From NCBI GenBank assembly GCA_023974075.1, contig CM043803.1:5181495-5245494 (forward strand): a DNA stretch of 64,000 nt, in the 5' to 3' direction. Within the stretch, counting starts at the first letter, position 1; every line of letters starts with the position of its first letter. This DNA is from Chaenocephalus aceratus. Lineage: Eukaryota > Chordata > Actinopteri > Perciformes > Channichthyidae. The notes beneath the pieces were generated by a model. It was given only the letters and a program-made list of their open reading frames with translations. It did no database searches and was not told the origin of the DNA. Positions 22,546-34,521 of this stretch are shown here, in pieces. The position numbers were made by a program, and so were the translations under genes.

Positions 22546-23983
22546 GCTAGCGATGTGTGGTTGTAATTGCTTAAAGGTAGGCCTACTAATACATGGTTAA
22601 AATAAACTGTGAGGTAGCTTTAAGTGGGTCTGGCGATTATGAGATCAGAGAAATCTATATTGATGTTTTATATTTTGAGAAGAGGCAACCCTCAAGCCGT
22701 GTAGAATGAATTAAGTCATACAATAAAGATCTATAATAAATCATCAAGTCAAATAGCCATTTGGTGTGTCTGCTCACTTATCAGCAGTGAAATGGATCCT
22801 TGCACTCCTTCCTACTTTATATTAACTGGCATTGATTATCAGGTAATGGGTTCTGAGTGAAAAATGAGGTGTCGGTGCAAAAGGTATAGCTACATTGTAT
22901 TCCAAGAAAACATATTTTAAATATAATACAGTGTCGTTTTACAGCTCCAAAAGTACAGCTACCAAATTAAGCAAGACAGGCTATGAATGAAAGGAAAACC
23001 ATACATTAGTGGGCAGACAAACATGAATGCAGACCCTTGTTTAGGAAGGCACAGGGGTTACATTATAATGCTATTATGTACTGTCACATCTCAAAATCTC
23101 TTAGAAGTTTTTGGTGCTGGAACACCAGTCTGTTTCTTAAAACTGGACAAGCTTACCACTATCTACTGTAGGTAATACACTGACTTTGGGTAGTTAGGGA
23201 TAACTATGAAGTACAACTCCACTTTAAACACCCCTTAAAGCTGATTCAACACTTGTGAACATTAAATGCTTCATAAACAAATAATCAACTTCAGTGCTGT
23301 CGAATGGGATGTCACTGGAGGTAGCTCAAGGTGTACTTAATAAACTTGTGTATTGAGAGTTCCCCTCCGAAATATGTCGGCCTGAGTCAGATCTGAACTC
23401 CCTCATCATATGTTCAATTTAGTTTGATGTGTGACTCATTACTGTGACTTTATGGCCTTTGCCGTGTCATTTAGTAACACAAGTTCCCTGAAGCTTCCAT
23501 AAAAGGTTCATATTTTTTCTTAGGTTTGCGCAGGTGGTCAGTATTGCAGGTGAATAAGCCCATCTCTACTGCAACATTAATTGACTTTGCAAGAAATCTC
23601 TGCACAGGGTATTCAGAGTTTTGTTGTGAGACATTATGCATCTAGGTCTGATTGTGTAGCTTCTTCCAAATCCTATTATATAGCAGAGGAACAATGCCAC
23701 AGCACTTCAGAGGCAACTGAAGCTCAGAGGAACTACTTAGGAGTGGTGTTTATGTTGGTGGTTATTTTGTTTGTGCTGATGCTCCAGCTGAACAAATGAA
23801 ATCCTTGGTTGACTGAGTATGCAAAAGCGGTTTCCAAATTATGCACACACATTCCAAAAACCCTGTATTGTATCATTTCTGGTTCAAAGAGTGTTGTTTA
23901 CATAAATGAACACAGAATCACAGTATTATGCAGCTCCAGTGCCTTACTGATACAGTATATTTGTTTTGCCTCCTGTAGACTAC
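22546..23983 (+). other. intron 2 sequence, nothing recognised
   Basis: No exon, RNA gene or repeat end is recognised. Confidence 0.55.
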
Positions 23984-24060
23984 AACACACACACACCACA
24001 CCACACCACACACACACACACACACCACACACACACACCACACAACACACCACACACACA

Positions 24061-24100
<40 letters not shown>

Positions 24101-24103
24101 ACA

Positions 24104-24138
<35 letters not shown>
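23984..24138. repeat. (CA)n microsatellite, interrupted
   Basis: CA repeats are interrupted by CACC steps over 155 bp. Confidence 0.97.
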
Positions 24139-24174
24139 ATGAATACATCACTTCAGGGGACATTACATTTACTT

Positions 24175-24354
24175 ACATAACCATAACCAACACATGCCTA
24201 ACCCTTAACTTTACCCTTACCCTAACCCTAACCAAGTCTTCACCCTAAAATTAATGATTCCCCTCATGGGGACCTCCAATTTGTCCCCATAAGGGAGGCG
24301 AGTCCCCACACGTGACTGTGTAAACAGATTTAGGTCCCCACAAGTATAGTAATG
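24175..24354. repeat. dispersed repeat with telomere-like CCCTAACC start
   Basis: TAACCATAACC...CCCTTACCCTAACCCTAACC (24179-24233) is followed by a unique-looking block with three short variants of GGGGACC/GTCCCCA (about 24267-24340). The block ends directly in the CA tract at 24355. I recognise this combination as a dispersed fish repeat associated with CA microsatellites. The telomere-like part is only a few imperfect units. Confidence 0.6.
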
Positions 24355-25043
<689 letters not shown>

Positions 25044-25155
25044 CATCGCCGTTGGTGTGGGTTTCTATGGCAACAGTGAGACCAATGACGGCGTGTACCA
25101 GTTGACTTACTCCCTGTACAATGCCAATCACACGCTGGGCGGTGTGGACAGTCTG
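25044..25155 (+). CDS. ttyh2: Ttyh2 exon 3: end of TM2, start of ectodomain
   Basis: The first base completes Cys58, and residues 59-95 follow. AVGVGFYGNSETNDG is the family's most conserved block, and the end of TM2 passes into the extracellular domain. N86 lies in an NHT sequon that is also present in mammalian TTYH2, a likely N-glycosylation site. The acceptor is ctctgtag and the donor is gtaagt, phase 0. Confidence 0.97.
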
Positions 25156-25879
25156 GTAAGTAAAACATTAGGGTCACATGATGAATGTCTCCTATACATA
25201 AACATACCTGCGTGTGTGAAGAAAAACGGCATCCTGATTTGAGTTTGTAAAAACAAACTGGAAACAGTCAGTACAGTTTCACAAGACTTACAGTTTATAC
25301 ATGAGAGGCCCATTTAGCTGGAAATAAACAGCTGCCTGTGAAGGCTTCAGAAATGCTGCTTGTGATGTATTTACACACACACACAGGAGGAAATCCCAGA
25401 GGTCTCCACTGAGTATGAATTTAAATGTTTTTAGTCTTTATGCCTTTACCGCTACACACAAATTGACTGCCTGACTCTTTGCTCCACAGACAGCTCACAC
25501 ACACTCTCACCCGCTCTGCTCCACCTTCTCCCAGCTGCTGTGGCCTCAGCAGGAACAAAGCATCGCCCTGTGTCTTTGCTTGTGCTCCCTTTAGCTCCTT
25601 TTTCTATTTGTATCTGCCTCACTTCCCATCACACACCCAAATGTAGCTCGCTGTTTCAAAATTATACACCAATGACGAGGCATTTTTCTTCTTACAGTCA
25701 AAACTGTTTGATATTTTTCTCCATCTGAATTTTTCCTCACTTATGTTTATCAAACAAAAGTTGTGGTAATTAATATTAAAGTACATTACTTGCCAACACT
25801 ATTGATGAAAGTATTTGGCAATTTGGCTTGACAATAAACCGTATTCGGTTATCATCTGAGCTGTACACTTGAGATTTGA
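25156..25879 (+). other. intron 3, first part, nothing recognised
   Basis: Nothing is recognised beyond short CA and CACACT runs near 25374 and 25495. Confidence 0.6.
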
Positions 25880-26335
25880 GATGTTATCTCTAATCATTTG
25901 AGAGTCAACTTGGACTTGACTTAAAACACACTATAAACAGTGCTATAAGAGCAGGATATTCAAGTGTTGTGTCACTAAAATAGTGAACAGGTACATGATG
26001 AACTTGCACATGAGATTAGCTTTGACAAGATGTAAGACTTCGGACTGAATTTTCTTTTGAGTTGCACAGATTCATTTAGGGCGTCTTCTTGTTAAGAAGT
26101 GTTAAGATGAACCTGATTGACTTGGGACATTTTTCGTGAAACTTCTACAAATGGCCTTCGGACTTTACCTCACACTTGTAGATATCAATTTGAGACTTCT
26201 ACCAATTGATTTGGCACTTGTAAAGATTAACTTGAGACTCCTACTTGAGATTTGTAAAGATAACCATGACACTTGAATACAATTACTTAAGACTTGTAAA
26301 GATTAACTTGAAACTTGACTTGAAACTATGATAAA
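25880..26335. repeat. degenerate minisatellite with GACTTGTAAAGATTAACTTG motif
   Basis: Variants of ACTTGAGACTT and CTTGTAAAGATTAACTTGA recur at about 25-60 bp spacing through this AT-rich stretch (for example near 26220-26310). No sharp unit boundary survives. Confidence 0.6.
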
Positions 26336-28923
26336 CAGACTATGCTGTTTTGATGTAGTGTCTATAAGGACCAGTTTTGTGTTGTCGCCTCAGCAGTGTG
26401 TCCCGGGGTCTGTATCAGCGTGGGCGGAGACCTAACGTGACTAGCTGTCAAAGAGTGTGGATTAGGTCTCCATCTGCATTAATGGAGATTCATGTGGTGG
26501 TATGTGAGCCACTCAACATGGCCTCAGTATGAACCACTTTGCTCAGAGGATATAGCCCACAGCACTATGTTAGGATACTTTAACGGAGGGAAGTACTTAA
26601 CTGTCTGGCTCTGATTTATGCACTTTATACATAATTTAAACTGAAAACATGGGAGACTGTAATTACTTATGTTGGGAGAAGATCAGTAGAGTTGCTGTAG
26701 GTTGTCAATTGGGATTACTTCTCATTAACAAGCTAGCATTTACATGTCTTTGATTTACTCCATTGAATCGATACAACAGCATGTAAAGCGTGTATTACCT
26801 TAACACAGAGGGATAGATCCATCTCTTTGTCATGACCAGATTAGATGAATTGTTCACGCATTGTCTCCTGTTATTCTTGTAAAGCACTTAGCCAGGTTCA
26901 TTTCTCAGTCATATTAGCAGAAAGAAATCATTTACATATAGCTCGTCTGAAAAGCTTGTCAGTGAGTCCCTCTGGGATGTGTGAACTCGTGCAAGCACAC
27001 ACAATTGGACATGGTGGCCTTTATTTTATGCGTGTGATTGTGCTCGCCTGTGCCTTAGTGTGTGTGTGGATGAGTGAGTTCATTGCACGCAGCAATAGAC
27101 TGTTAAGGAGTCTAGTTCTAGGGTAGTATAAAGAGCCCAGTGTGCCACACACAGTTCCCAGTCTCCCCCCACCTAATCAACCATGAGCCCAGGAGACAAA
27201 GCCGGTTGATGGGCAAGAACAACGAGCAAGGCTGGCCTGTCTGATTGGCAGAGTCGGAGATTGAAATCTGAATTGAAATCGTTGACAATGAAGGCCTCAC
27301 TGCCCTTCGGCCAACACAAATGCCCTTAAAGCCCAACTCCGAGAGAGTTTAGAAGTGAGTTTGCTTCTAAAGGCTCAGTTTATAAGAGAGGAAAAGAAGG
27401 AAGTTAGGCTCATTATCACTCAATGTTTTTTTCTCAGCAGCTGTTTAGGCCTTGATTGGTTACGGTCTGAAATATATGCATATGATTTGTTTATGTATGA
27501 ACAGTCACTGGCTCTCTTAGTTAGAATATCAATTAAAACAAAGCACTTGTATACAGAGAGAGGTGCAATTTGGAGACGTAACGCTCAAACTGAGATGCAA
27601 AAAAACCATCAATAGGATTCAATCTGGAAACGGGCCAATTGGGATGCTGGAATGGGAATGATGTGATATTTGAAGTCCAGCCACACTAATAGTAACTCTA
27701 TTGTTTGGAGATGGGTGTTGAGAGAGTTTTGGCAGCCAAGCGGAGTGGGTCGTGTCTGCGTCAGTCACGGAGCATTTGGCCAGAGCTCAAGCACGGTTTG
27801 GAAGGTGGCCCAGTAAATAATTACAAATGTGTATATTTCTACACGCTCTTATAATACGATTTGTTTCTATATGATGAGGTATTCATAATGTTAAGGAGAA
27901 AGATAATGAAAGTGTAATTATTATTGTTTCCATTGGGCATGGGACAATGTGAAATATCCCAAAGTTATTGGAATTCATGATATTGTTTTGATAAGAATCA
28001 AAATGTGCTCTAAACTCTTAACGTTAATCCGTTATTTTATTTAAATTGGGCCCTATTTTACCATGATAACAAGCTAGACAGATGTTCATGTCACTTATGA
28101 GAGGATATTGGCAATTATCATGATTCACTACCATCAACTTATTGTTATTTCATTGCAATCCTGATATTTAACCTTGTGCTGTGAGCAGGAGATCTGAACA
28201 CAAGCGGAGTGTCTGTAAAACAAAAGCGCTAACAACTGAGCCTCATGTTGTTTCTGTGTGTATGCCTGTTTGCAGGATGATCCTTGGTTTTTTTCAGACA
28301 TAAAATACACCTACAAAGAAGTGCAAGTATCAGTGGGTCTTTGTGTATATTTTAGAGGAATGAGTAAGAGCAACAGACAGATCAGTGCAGTGCAGAAAAA
28401 AAACACATTTCTTGTCACTGCACGAGGTTAACTGGAGTCAAGCTGTATTACTTCCAGCATTGTTTTCTATTCAGTGTTTAGCTCAGCGTCACATTTCTCC
28501 TCTTGATATCTCCACAACAATACTAGCTGATTGTTCGTCATCAGTCTTTTGCCTCCAGGAGCCCTTCTCAACTCTTCTTGTCATCCCCACAACAGTAACT
28601 TCAGCTGTTATAAAGAGATCAGGCTGTTAAATCATCAGTAGAGGACCCCATTTTTTCTCAGTTGTTTAAGAAAGTTCTCATTAAAAGCTGCCATCCGTGA
28701 GTGCAGGAACCTCTTTGACATCTGGACGTGTGTTTTTAATATGTGTACTGCCTGGCAGATGGTAACCAGTTGGCTAATTGGGCACTTTTTCTGACTTCTT
28801 CACTCTCACGTCAAGCTGAAGGGAAAGTACTGGCGCTGAGGTTATCTCTGAGGCTAAACCACTTCCAACTTGAACTTTCGCTCCCTCTAGACCAGAAGAC
28901 CGTAAGACAGTAGATCCAACGAC
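26336..28923 (+). other. intron 3 sequence, nothing recognised
   Basis: No exon, RNA gene or repeat end is recognised. Confidence 0.55.
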
Positions 28924-29658
28924 TTAAAGGTGACATGTCATGCTTTTCCGGTTATTGCCCGTCCCCTTGTGTGTTATGAAGGTTTTTATGCATGTAAACG
29001 GTCTGCAGAGTCAAAACCCTCAAAGTACACCATGTAGGGAGTAAAACTCTAAAACAGAAAATACCTCCCCAAAACGCCTCATTGGAGATACGTCACTGTC
29101 CATTTGATTCTTCCGGGGACAACATGATGTCATGTCGTCCCCGGAACTGAAATGGACCAATCCGCGGAGCCGTTATGTTAAGCCCCCGCTGATTAGTCCA
29201 AATTGACCAATCCACGGACTTCCTCACACACTCAGTGCAGGCAGCTCAGCTGATCTCTCCTCCCTGGCTGCAGGCTGATAACAGACAGTTGGGATCGCAG
29301 CGAAATTCTCTTTGCAGACCCATTCTCACAGCGTTTATCAACCTTTTTCTTACTCAATATCAAGTCACACTTATTGTTTTTACTTCGGCTGTGACTTTGT
29401 GTGTGCTCAGGGTGAGTTTGGCTGTGTATCGCTAAACAAGGAAATCACACCTCCACGGAGCTCAGCGCGATTCACAACGTCCCGACTGGTCCCGACCAAT
29501 CGGAGCACACTGGGCTCACAGGGAGGGGGGGGGGGCAACCCCAGTGAGATAATAGTGAACTGTTCATGAACTTGTCATGAAAAGTTCATGGAATATCAGT
29601 GAACCATATTCATGAACAGCTCATAAACAGCTCATAACAAAGTTGATGAACTGTTCAT

Positions 29659-29899
29659 CAGGGTGTCCGCGGGGTCTTAAAAAGTATTAAAAGTTGATAA
29701 ATCAATTTAGCGAAAATTAAGGCTATTAAAAAGTATTAAACGGCATTTTCCAAGGTATTAAGAAGGTCCACAGCAACGACAACATGAAACACCCTTTAAT
29801 TTACTGAAACAACATGTCGGGAAACCCCCTCAAGGTGGCCCCATGCATAGCGTGCCATAAAATGCTGCTTCTTATTTTAAGTTTTGTTGCCTTGCTCCG

Positions 29900-29940
<41 letters not shown>

Positions 29941-31346
29941 GGGGGGGGGTTTATCTGCTGGTGGACTACCTGAGAGATATACAGCAGGAGAACACGCCGT
30001 CCACCGCGGAGAATAAACAGAAGGACAACCATGCTCCGGGGTCTTCTTCCCTGCTTTTGGTGTATTTTGTGGCGGCAGCAGCGCCACTTACAGGCCTGGC
30101 ATATGTACTACAGCGTTTCCAGCATTTCCAGCATTTCCAGCGGTCTAGTGTGAACGGAAGATTTTTTTGCGGATGTGTTTTACTGTATGCGTCCTCGTGG
30201 AGCCGGGGTCTAAGCCCAGGGCCGCCCCTTGCCAACTTGGGGCCCCAAGCGACATTGTGAGATGAGCCCCCCCCCAACTGACGGGAGTGAAAAAATGTTT
30301 GCAAATATAATTCCTGTTTATTATTATTATCAACAGTTACTTTTTTATACAGTGAGGTAAATGGTAAATGTGCATGTATGTCGTTCAGTATGCGTTTACA
30401 GGTGAATACGTCTGCATTTCCTGCCAAATACTAGCCTCATAAAGATTAAAATATAATTAATGCAATTCAACTTCTACTAATAATAATAATCATAATCAAT
30501 TCAATAATATAAATACTATATTGTTTTATTATAATATAGTCAAGACAAAACATGCTTATGACATGCTCAAAAACTGATATTTCTTAAATCTGTATTCAAA
30601 TGTAGTTCCCTCTGTCAGCAATGTATCAACAACTAGACACACATTTCTTTCAGTATTTCTCTGTGTTGTGGTTGGCATGATGATGACTGTTAGGAGTTAA
30701 GGGGAGAGGCTGAGCATCACCATGAAATGTGCAAATTGACATAAAAATGAATAAAAGGGGAAAAAATGCTCCATGTTTTTTAGGCTGCAAACTGTAACTG
30801 TTATGTAAGCCAACTAGACAGACAGTGTATCACTCTTCCTCCTGTACATTAGCAGATAAAAGGCATCACATACTTGAATGAATGTTAAATAAAGAATGCT
30901 GGAAATAACTGCATCTCCATTAGCCTATATGCTATGCAGAGACTGCCTTCTTCATGTCCTGAATTGCAGCTGATGTTTTAATATGGCAATTGGCAATTTG
31001 ACTTATACAACATTCGCAAGTTGTACATTTGACTCATACAATAACCCACCTTCGAGTGACGCTCTAGTTTCTTCATGTTTTGTTTTTTGCGCCGGACTGA
31101 AACTGTCTTTTCACCGACATCTCTTTACCTGCACTAGTGGCCGTATCAAAGCCGTGATTGGTCAGATGTCGATACATTACAACGGTTTCGGGTTACAGAC
31201 ATGCTCCCCTTGTCATCTCTCACTCTCGCGGGGGGTGCGCGGAGAACTGAGCGGAGAACTGCGCACTGAGGCCCTCTGGGCGGGGCCCCCTGCGCAAGGC
31301 GGGGCCCCATGCAGCCTGCGTGATTGGCCTGTAGGGAGGGGCGGCA
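29659..31346. repeat. hAT-like and Harbinger-like repeat pieces
   Basis: CAGGGTGTCCGCGGGGTC at 29659 is a hAT-type end followed by TTAAAAAGTATTAAA repeats. A GT microsatellite (29906-29938) and a run of G follow. About 30055-30110 (GGTGTATTTTGTGGCGG, then CACTTACAGGCC) matches the 4.4-kb Harbinger-like element in opposite orientation. CAGGGCCGCCCCTTGCC near 30219 starts another hAT-like piece, possibly ending at GGGAGGGGCGGCAG near 31346. Target duplications are not clear, so these boundaries are estimates. Confidence 0.45.
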
Positions 31347-32127
31347 GGTTCATGAACAATTCAAGAAATTGAGTTTTTAGTGAGTGTGTAGGGATATTCA
31401 GTATTCAACCAAGAACATTTCAAGAATTGTTCATGAATTAACCATGGTTCATGAACATATCAAGAACTGTTCATAACAACTTCATGAACCATTCATCATG
31501 TATATGAACTGTTCATGAACCATTGACCGGGTCAATTGGCAACCATAGAAAACAACAATTATGTCAATCACAATGGAACTTTACTCAAATTAACAAACAA
31601 ACAAACATACATGTATACAGGTGGAGCACTACAATTAATCCTATCACTATTTGAAGCACAGTTCTTGACACTCAGCTGCACACAAACATTTGTTACGGGT
31701 CCCAAAAGCTTGGGTACCACAGCAACAATAAATGATTTCTGTAGAAAACAGAAAAGTGCAGCAGCAATAATTATATACAGGATCCGGTTGATCGTCTGGA
31801 TTGCTTCTTATTCAAAATTCAAAGTACACAGTTACATTCAAATAGCTGTACTTTACAAACATCACATTTCTCCATTTAAGTTATCCGTCTGTCACAGTCA
31901 ATTACTGTATCTCAAGGAGAAATTCAACATAGTCAATATAAATTATTACATTACATTGCATTTAGCATTGGAAGGTTACACGATTAACAGTAGAAGGAAC
32001 ATATAAGAGGATTAGAATTAGAGAGACATATACAATAGATAGCTGATAAATGGGCTGCCATAGTCTTCCAATTAAAGTCACAGCCAAATGTTCTGGTAAT
32101 GAATTATTATTTCCATAGCTACAGCTT

Positions 32128-32936
32128 GCCATTACATTACATTGCATTTAGCTGACGCTTTTATCCAAAGCGACTTACAATAAGTGCGTTCGACCAACAA
32201 AATACAAACTTGAAGAAAACAGAATCATATAAGTACATCAGGTTTCATAGAGCAAAAACATTTCAAGTGCTACTCAACTGGCTTTAGGTAAGCCAGTCCT
32301 TTATTAGTATATAAGTGCTTTGTTAATAGTTCTATCGCTCGAAGTGGAGTCGAAAGAGATGAGTTGTCAGTCTGCGCCGGAAGGTGTGTAAGCTTTCTGC
32401 TGTCCTGATGTCAATGGGGAGCTCATTCCACCATTTTGGAGCCAGGATAGCAAACCCACGTGTTTTTGCTGATGGGAACTTGGGTCCCCCTCGCAGCGAG
32501 GGTGCAGCGAGCCGTTTGGTTGATGCAGAGCGGAGTGCACGTGCTGGGGTGTACGGTTTAACCATGTCCTGGATGTAGGAAGGGCCAGATCCATTCGCAG
32601 CATGGTACGCAAGTACCATTGTCTTGAAGTGGATTCTAGCAGTTACCGGAAGCCAGTGGAGGGAGCGGAGGAGTGGCGTGGTGTGGGAGAATTTAGGAAG
32701 GTTGAAGACCAGATGGATGAGCTGCATTCTGGATGAGCTGCAGAGGTCGGATGGCACATGCAGGTAGACCAGCCAGGAGGGAGTTGCAGTAGTCTAGGCG
32801 TGAGATGACGAGAGCCTGGACCAGAACCTGCGTCGCTTTCTGGGTCAGCTGGGGACGTATCCTCCTGATGTTAAGCGTGTCTCTGCAGCAGCGGGTTGTA
32901 GCAGCTATGTTTGCAGTGAAGGACAGGTTGTTATTA
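32128..32936 (-). pseudogene. LINE 3' fragment with RT C-terminal region
   Basis: On the minus strand, the frame 32757-32332 encodes a region after the RT palm, with HTTPLLRSLHWLPVTARIHF and WNELPIDIRTAESLHTFRRR. This region occurs in L2/CR1-like LINEs of fish. It is followed by a non-coding tail ending in AGCTAAATGCAATGTAATG (about 32128), a typical 3' end made of short repeats. A second partial copy of that tail lies near 31946-31970. The fragment is truncated at its 5' side where a hAT piece begins, near 32937. Confidence 0.8.
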
Positions 32937-33286
32937 GGGATGCACGATAATTATCGGCCCGATAATTATCGGTCCGATATTAGGAATTATGACGTCATCC
33001 TGATAAACCCGATACCAGTATTAATAGCCCCGATAATATACAATATATTTTTTGGGTAAAAAAAAAGAAAAAAATACTGCGGTGTGGGTGGATTGGGATG
33101 AGGGGCGCTTGTTTTTCACTCGGCTCCTCCCGTTTTGCCAGTACTGTGGTATTAGTGGTTTAGGAAGAGGGGAGTTATTCACAAATCCAGCGCTCCCTAA
33201 TACTTCGAACCTGATCAGTCACCTGAAACATCGGCATCGCTACGATGGTGTGTTAAAAGCGTACGAAGACAATAATACAATACAAA

Positions 33287-33321
<35 letters not shown>

Positions 33322-33560
33322 CGTTGGAGCTATGTGCAACTCAAGGCATATGCTCGAACCGGAGCTGCCTGGACGCTGCAATCATGTTGCACTATCCGTG
33401 CGGAGTGTGCTGACTTTTCGTACAATGTCCCGCTGTCTGGCTTCCTGCATAAAGTCAAGTGCTCGGCGCAGTTGTGGCGAAATGTCGCTCCTCTGTTTTC
33501 ATTTAAACAGCTCCTTATATCCGTTAGCGCAGCTAGCTAGCACCAGATGCTAACAACAAC
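32937..33560 (+). pseudogene. hAT fragment with BED-type zinc finger
   Basis: TAGGGATGCACGATAATTAT with repeated TATCGG motifs forms a hAT-like end. Downstream, the frame 33052-33540 holds AVWVDW, then CQYCG and NTSNLISHLKHRH. This is the C..C...H....H layout of a BED zinc finger, which hAT transposases use to bind their ends. The frame then runs through a GT/GC tract and loses similarity, so no catalytic domain is present. Confidence 0.65.
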
Positions 33561-34521
33561 AATGCACGTAAGGTCTCTCTCTCGCTCGCTCGGGCCACAC
33601 ATACACACACCCTCCCGGTCCTCCAGATGGCCAGTCGGTGCCTGCCGGTGAGCGTGGAAGTGTGGTCTGCCACAAGGATCTGGTTGATCGTCTGGATTGC
33701 TTCTGAGGAGGGGGCGGAAGTGTCCCCCCTAAGATAACCCAGATGTCACCGCTCACCTGCCAAAGGTTCCACCTTGGCGTTACTTACTCGTACTGCTTCT
33801 CAAACAGTACACCATAAAATGATATGAATGTCACCAAAATAAATACAGATAATGTTCAGTTTCAAATTCACTATTGTTTTGTTTTAAGATTAAAACATTT
33901 AAAAAATAAAGAAATGTTCAAATAGTAGATGCATATTCAAGAGGTCTTTAAAATCATCACACTGATCATCAAAAGTTCATAAAATGCTCATGAATATTCA
34001 AAAAGATTCTGAACTTGCCACAATCATCCAAAATTCATGAAATGCTCATAGTCATGAAAAGTTCATGAAATGCTCATGCAAACTTTTTGGGGTTTTAATT
34101 ATAATTTTGTGATTGGCTGGATCATGAAAAGTTCATACATTGCTCATAAAAGTCTGTCATGAGCAAAACAGGAACTTTATATGAATGAACAATGTTCATA
34201 AAAATGTCATGAACTGCTCTTTAAAATGGTTCATGAGCATTTTAAGAATGTTGGTTCATGAACATGACAAGTGAACATATAATGAGTTGTTCATGAATGT
34301 TTCATGAGCGCTCATGAACAGCTCATAAAGTCATGAACTCCATCTCGCAGGGGCAGAGCTGCAACGAGCCGTTTAGTGGAGAGAGTGAATACACATACTT
34401 TACAGAGATGCTGTATGCCAAACCAATGTGAGTTTGGAAAATTGCACAGTATAAATATATTCTAGGAGACCACAACATGGAATTATGATCAGTGGAAATG
34501 GCCATGACATGTGACCTTTAA

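Larger units (their letters stand above)
29540..34335. mobile_element. composite insertion with GTTCATGAA-rich arrays
   Basis: Three clusters of GTTCATGAA/TTCATGAAC motifs (29553-29658, 31348-31525 and 33950-34335) bracket unrelated pieces. A tentative inverted end pair is CCCCAGTGAGATAA at 29537-29550 against CCCCTGCGAGATGG read inward from about 34356. I propose one DNA element with subterminal motif arrays that was later invaded by others: hAT-like starts CAGGGTGTCCGCGGGG at 29659 and CAGGGCCGCCCCTTGCC at about 30219, a LINE piece, and a BED-type hAT piece. Class and exact ends are unproven. Confidence 0.45.
28924..34521 (+). mobile_element. piggyBac-like MITE (family B) containing a composite repeat block
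   Basis: A TTAA at 28924-28927 is followed by AGGTGACATGTCATGC. The far end, read inward, is AGGTCACATGTCATGG next to TTAA at 34518-34521, so 14 of 16 terminal bases agree. Left-part sequence (29235-29530) matches the reverse complement of 41480-41770. The right part (about 34430-34517) matches the reverse complement of 41405-41480. In the 41-kb copy these two parts are adjacent, so about 4.9 kb between roughly 29536 and 34336 is inserted material. The element's own length is about 0.8 kb. Confidence 0.75.

Noticed and set aside
24200..24235. true chromosome end
   Set aside because: There are only a few imperfect CCCTAACC-like units inside an intron. This is an interstitial or repeat-borne copy.
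29814..30427. overlapping frames of about 150 codons on both strands
   Set aside because: They run through a GT microsatellite, a G-run and repeat sequence shared with 4420-4500. No protein motif is present.
31536..32006. 156-codon open frame
   Set aside because: It ends in the LINE tail repeats and has no motif. It is repeat-derived and low in complexity.
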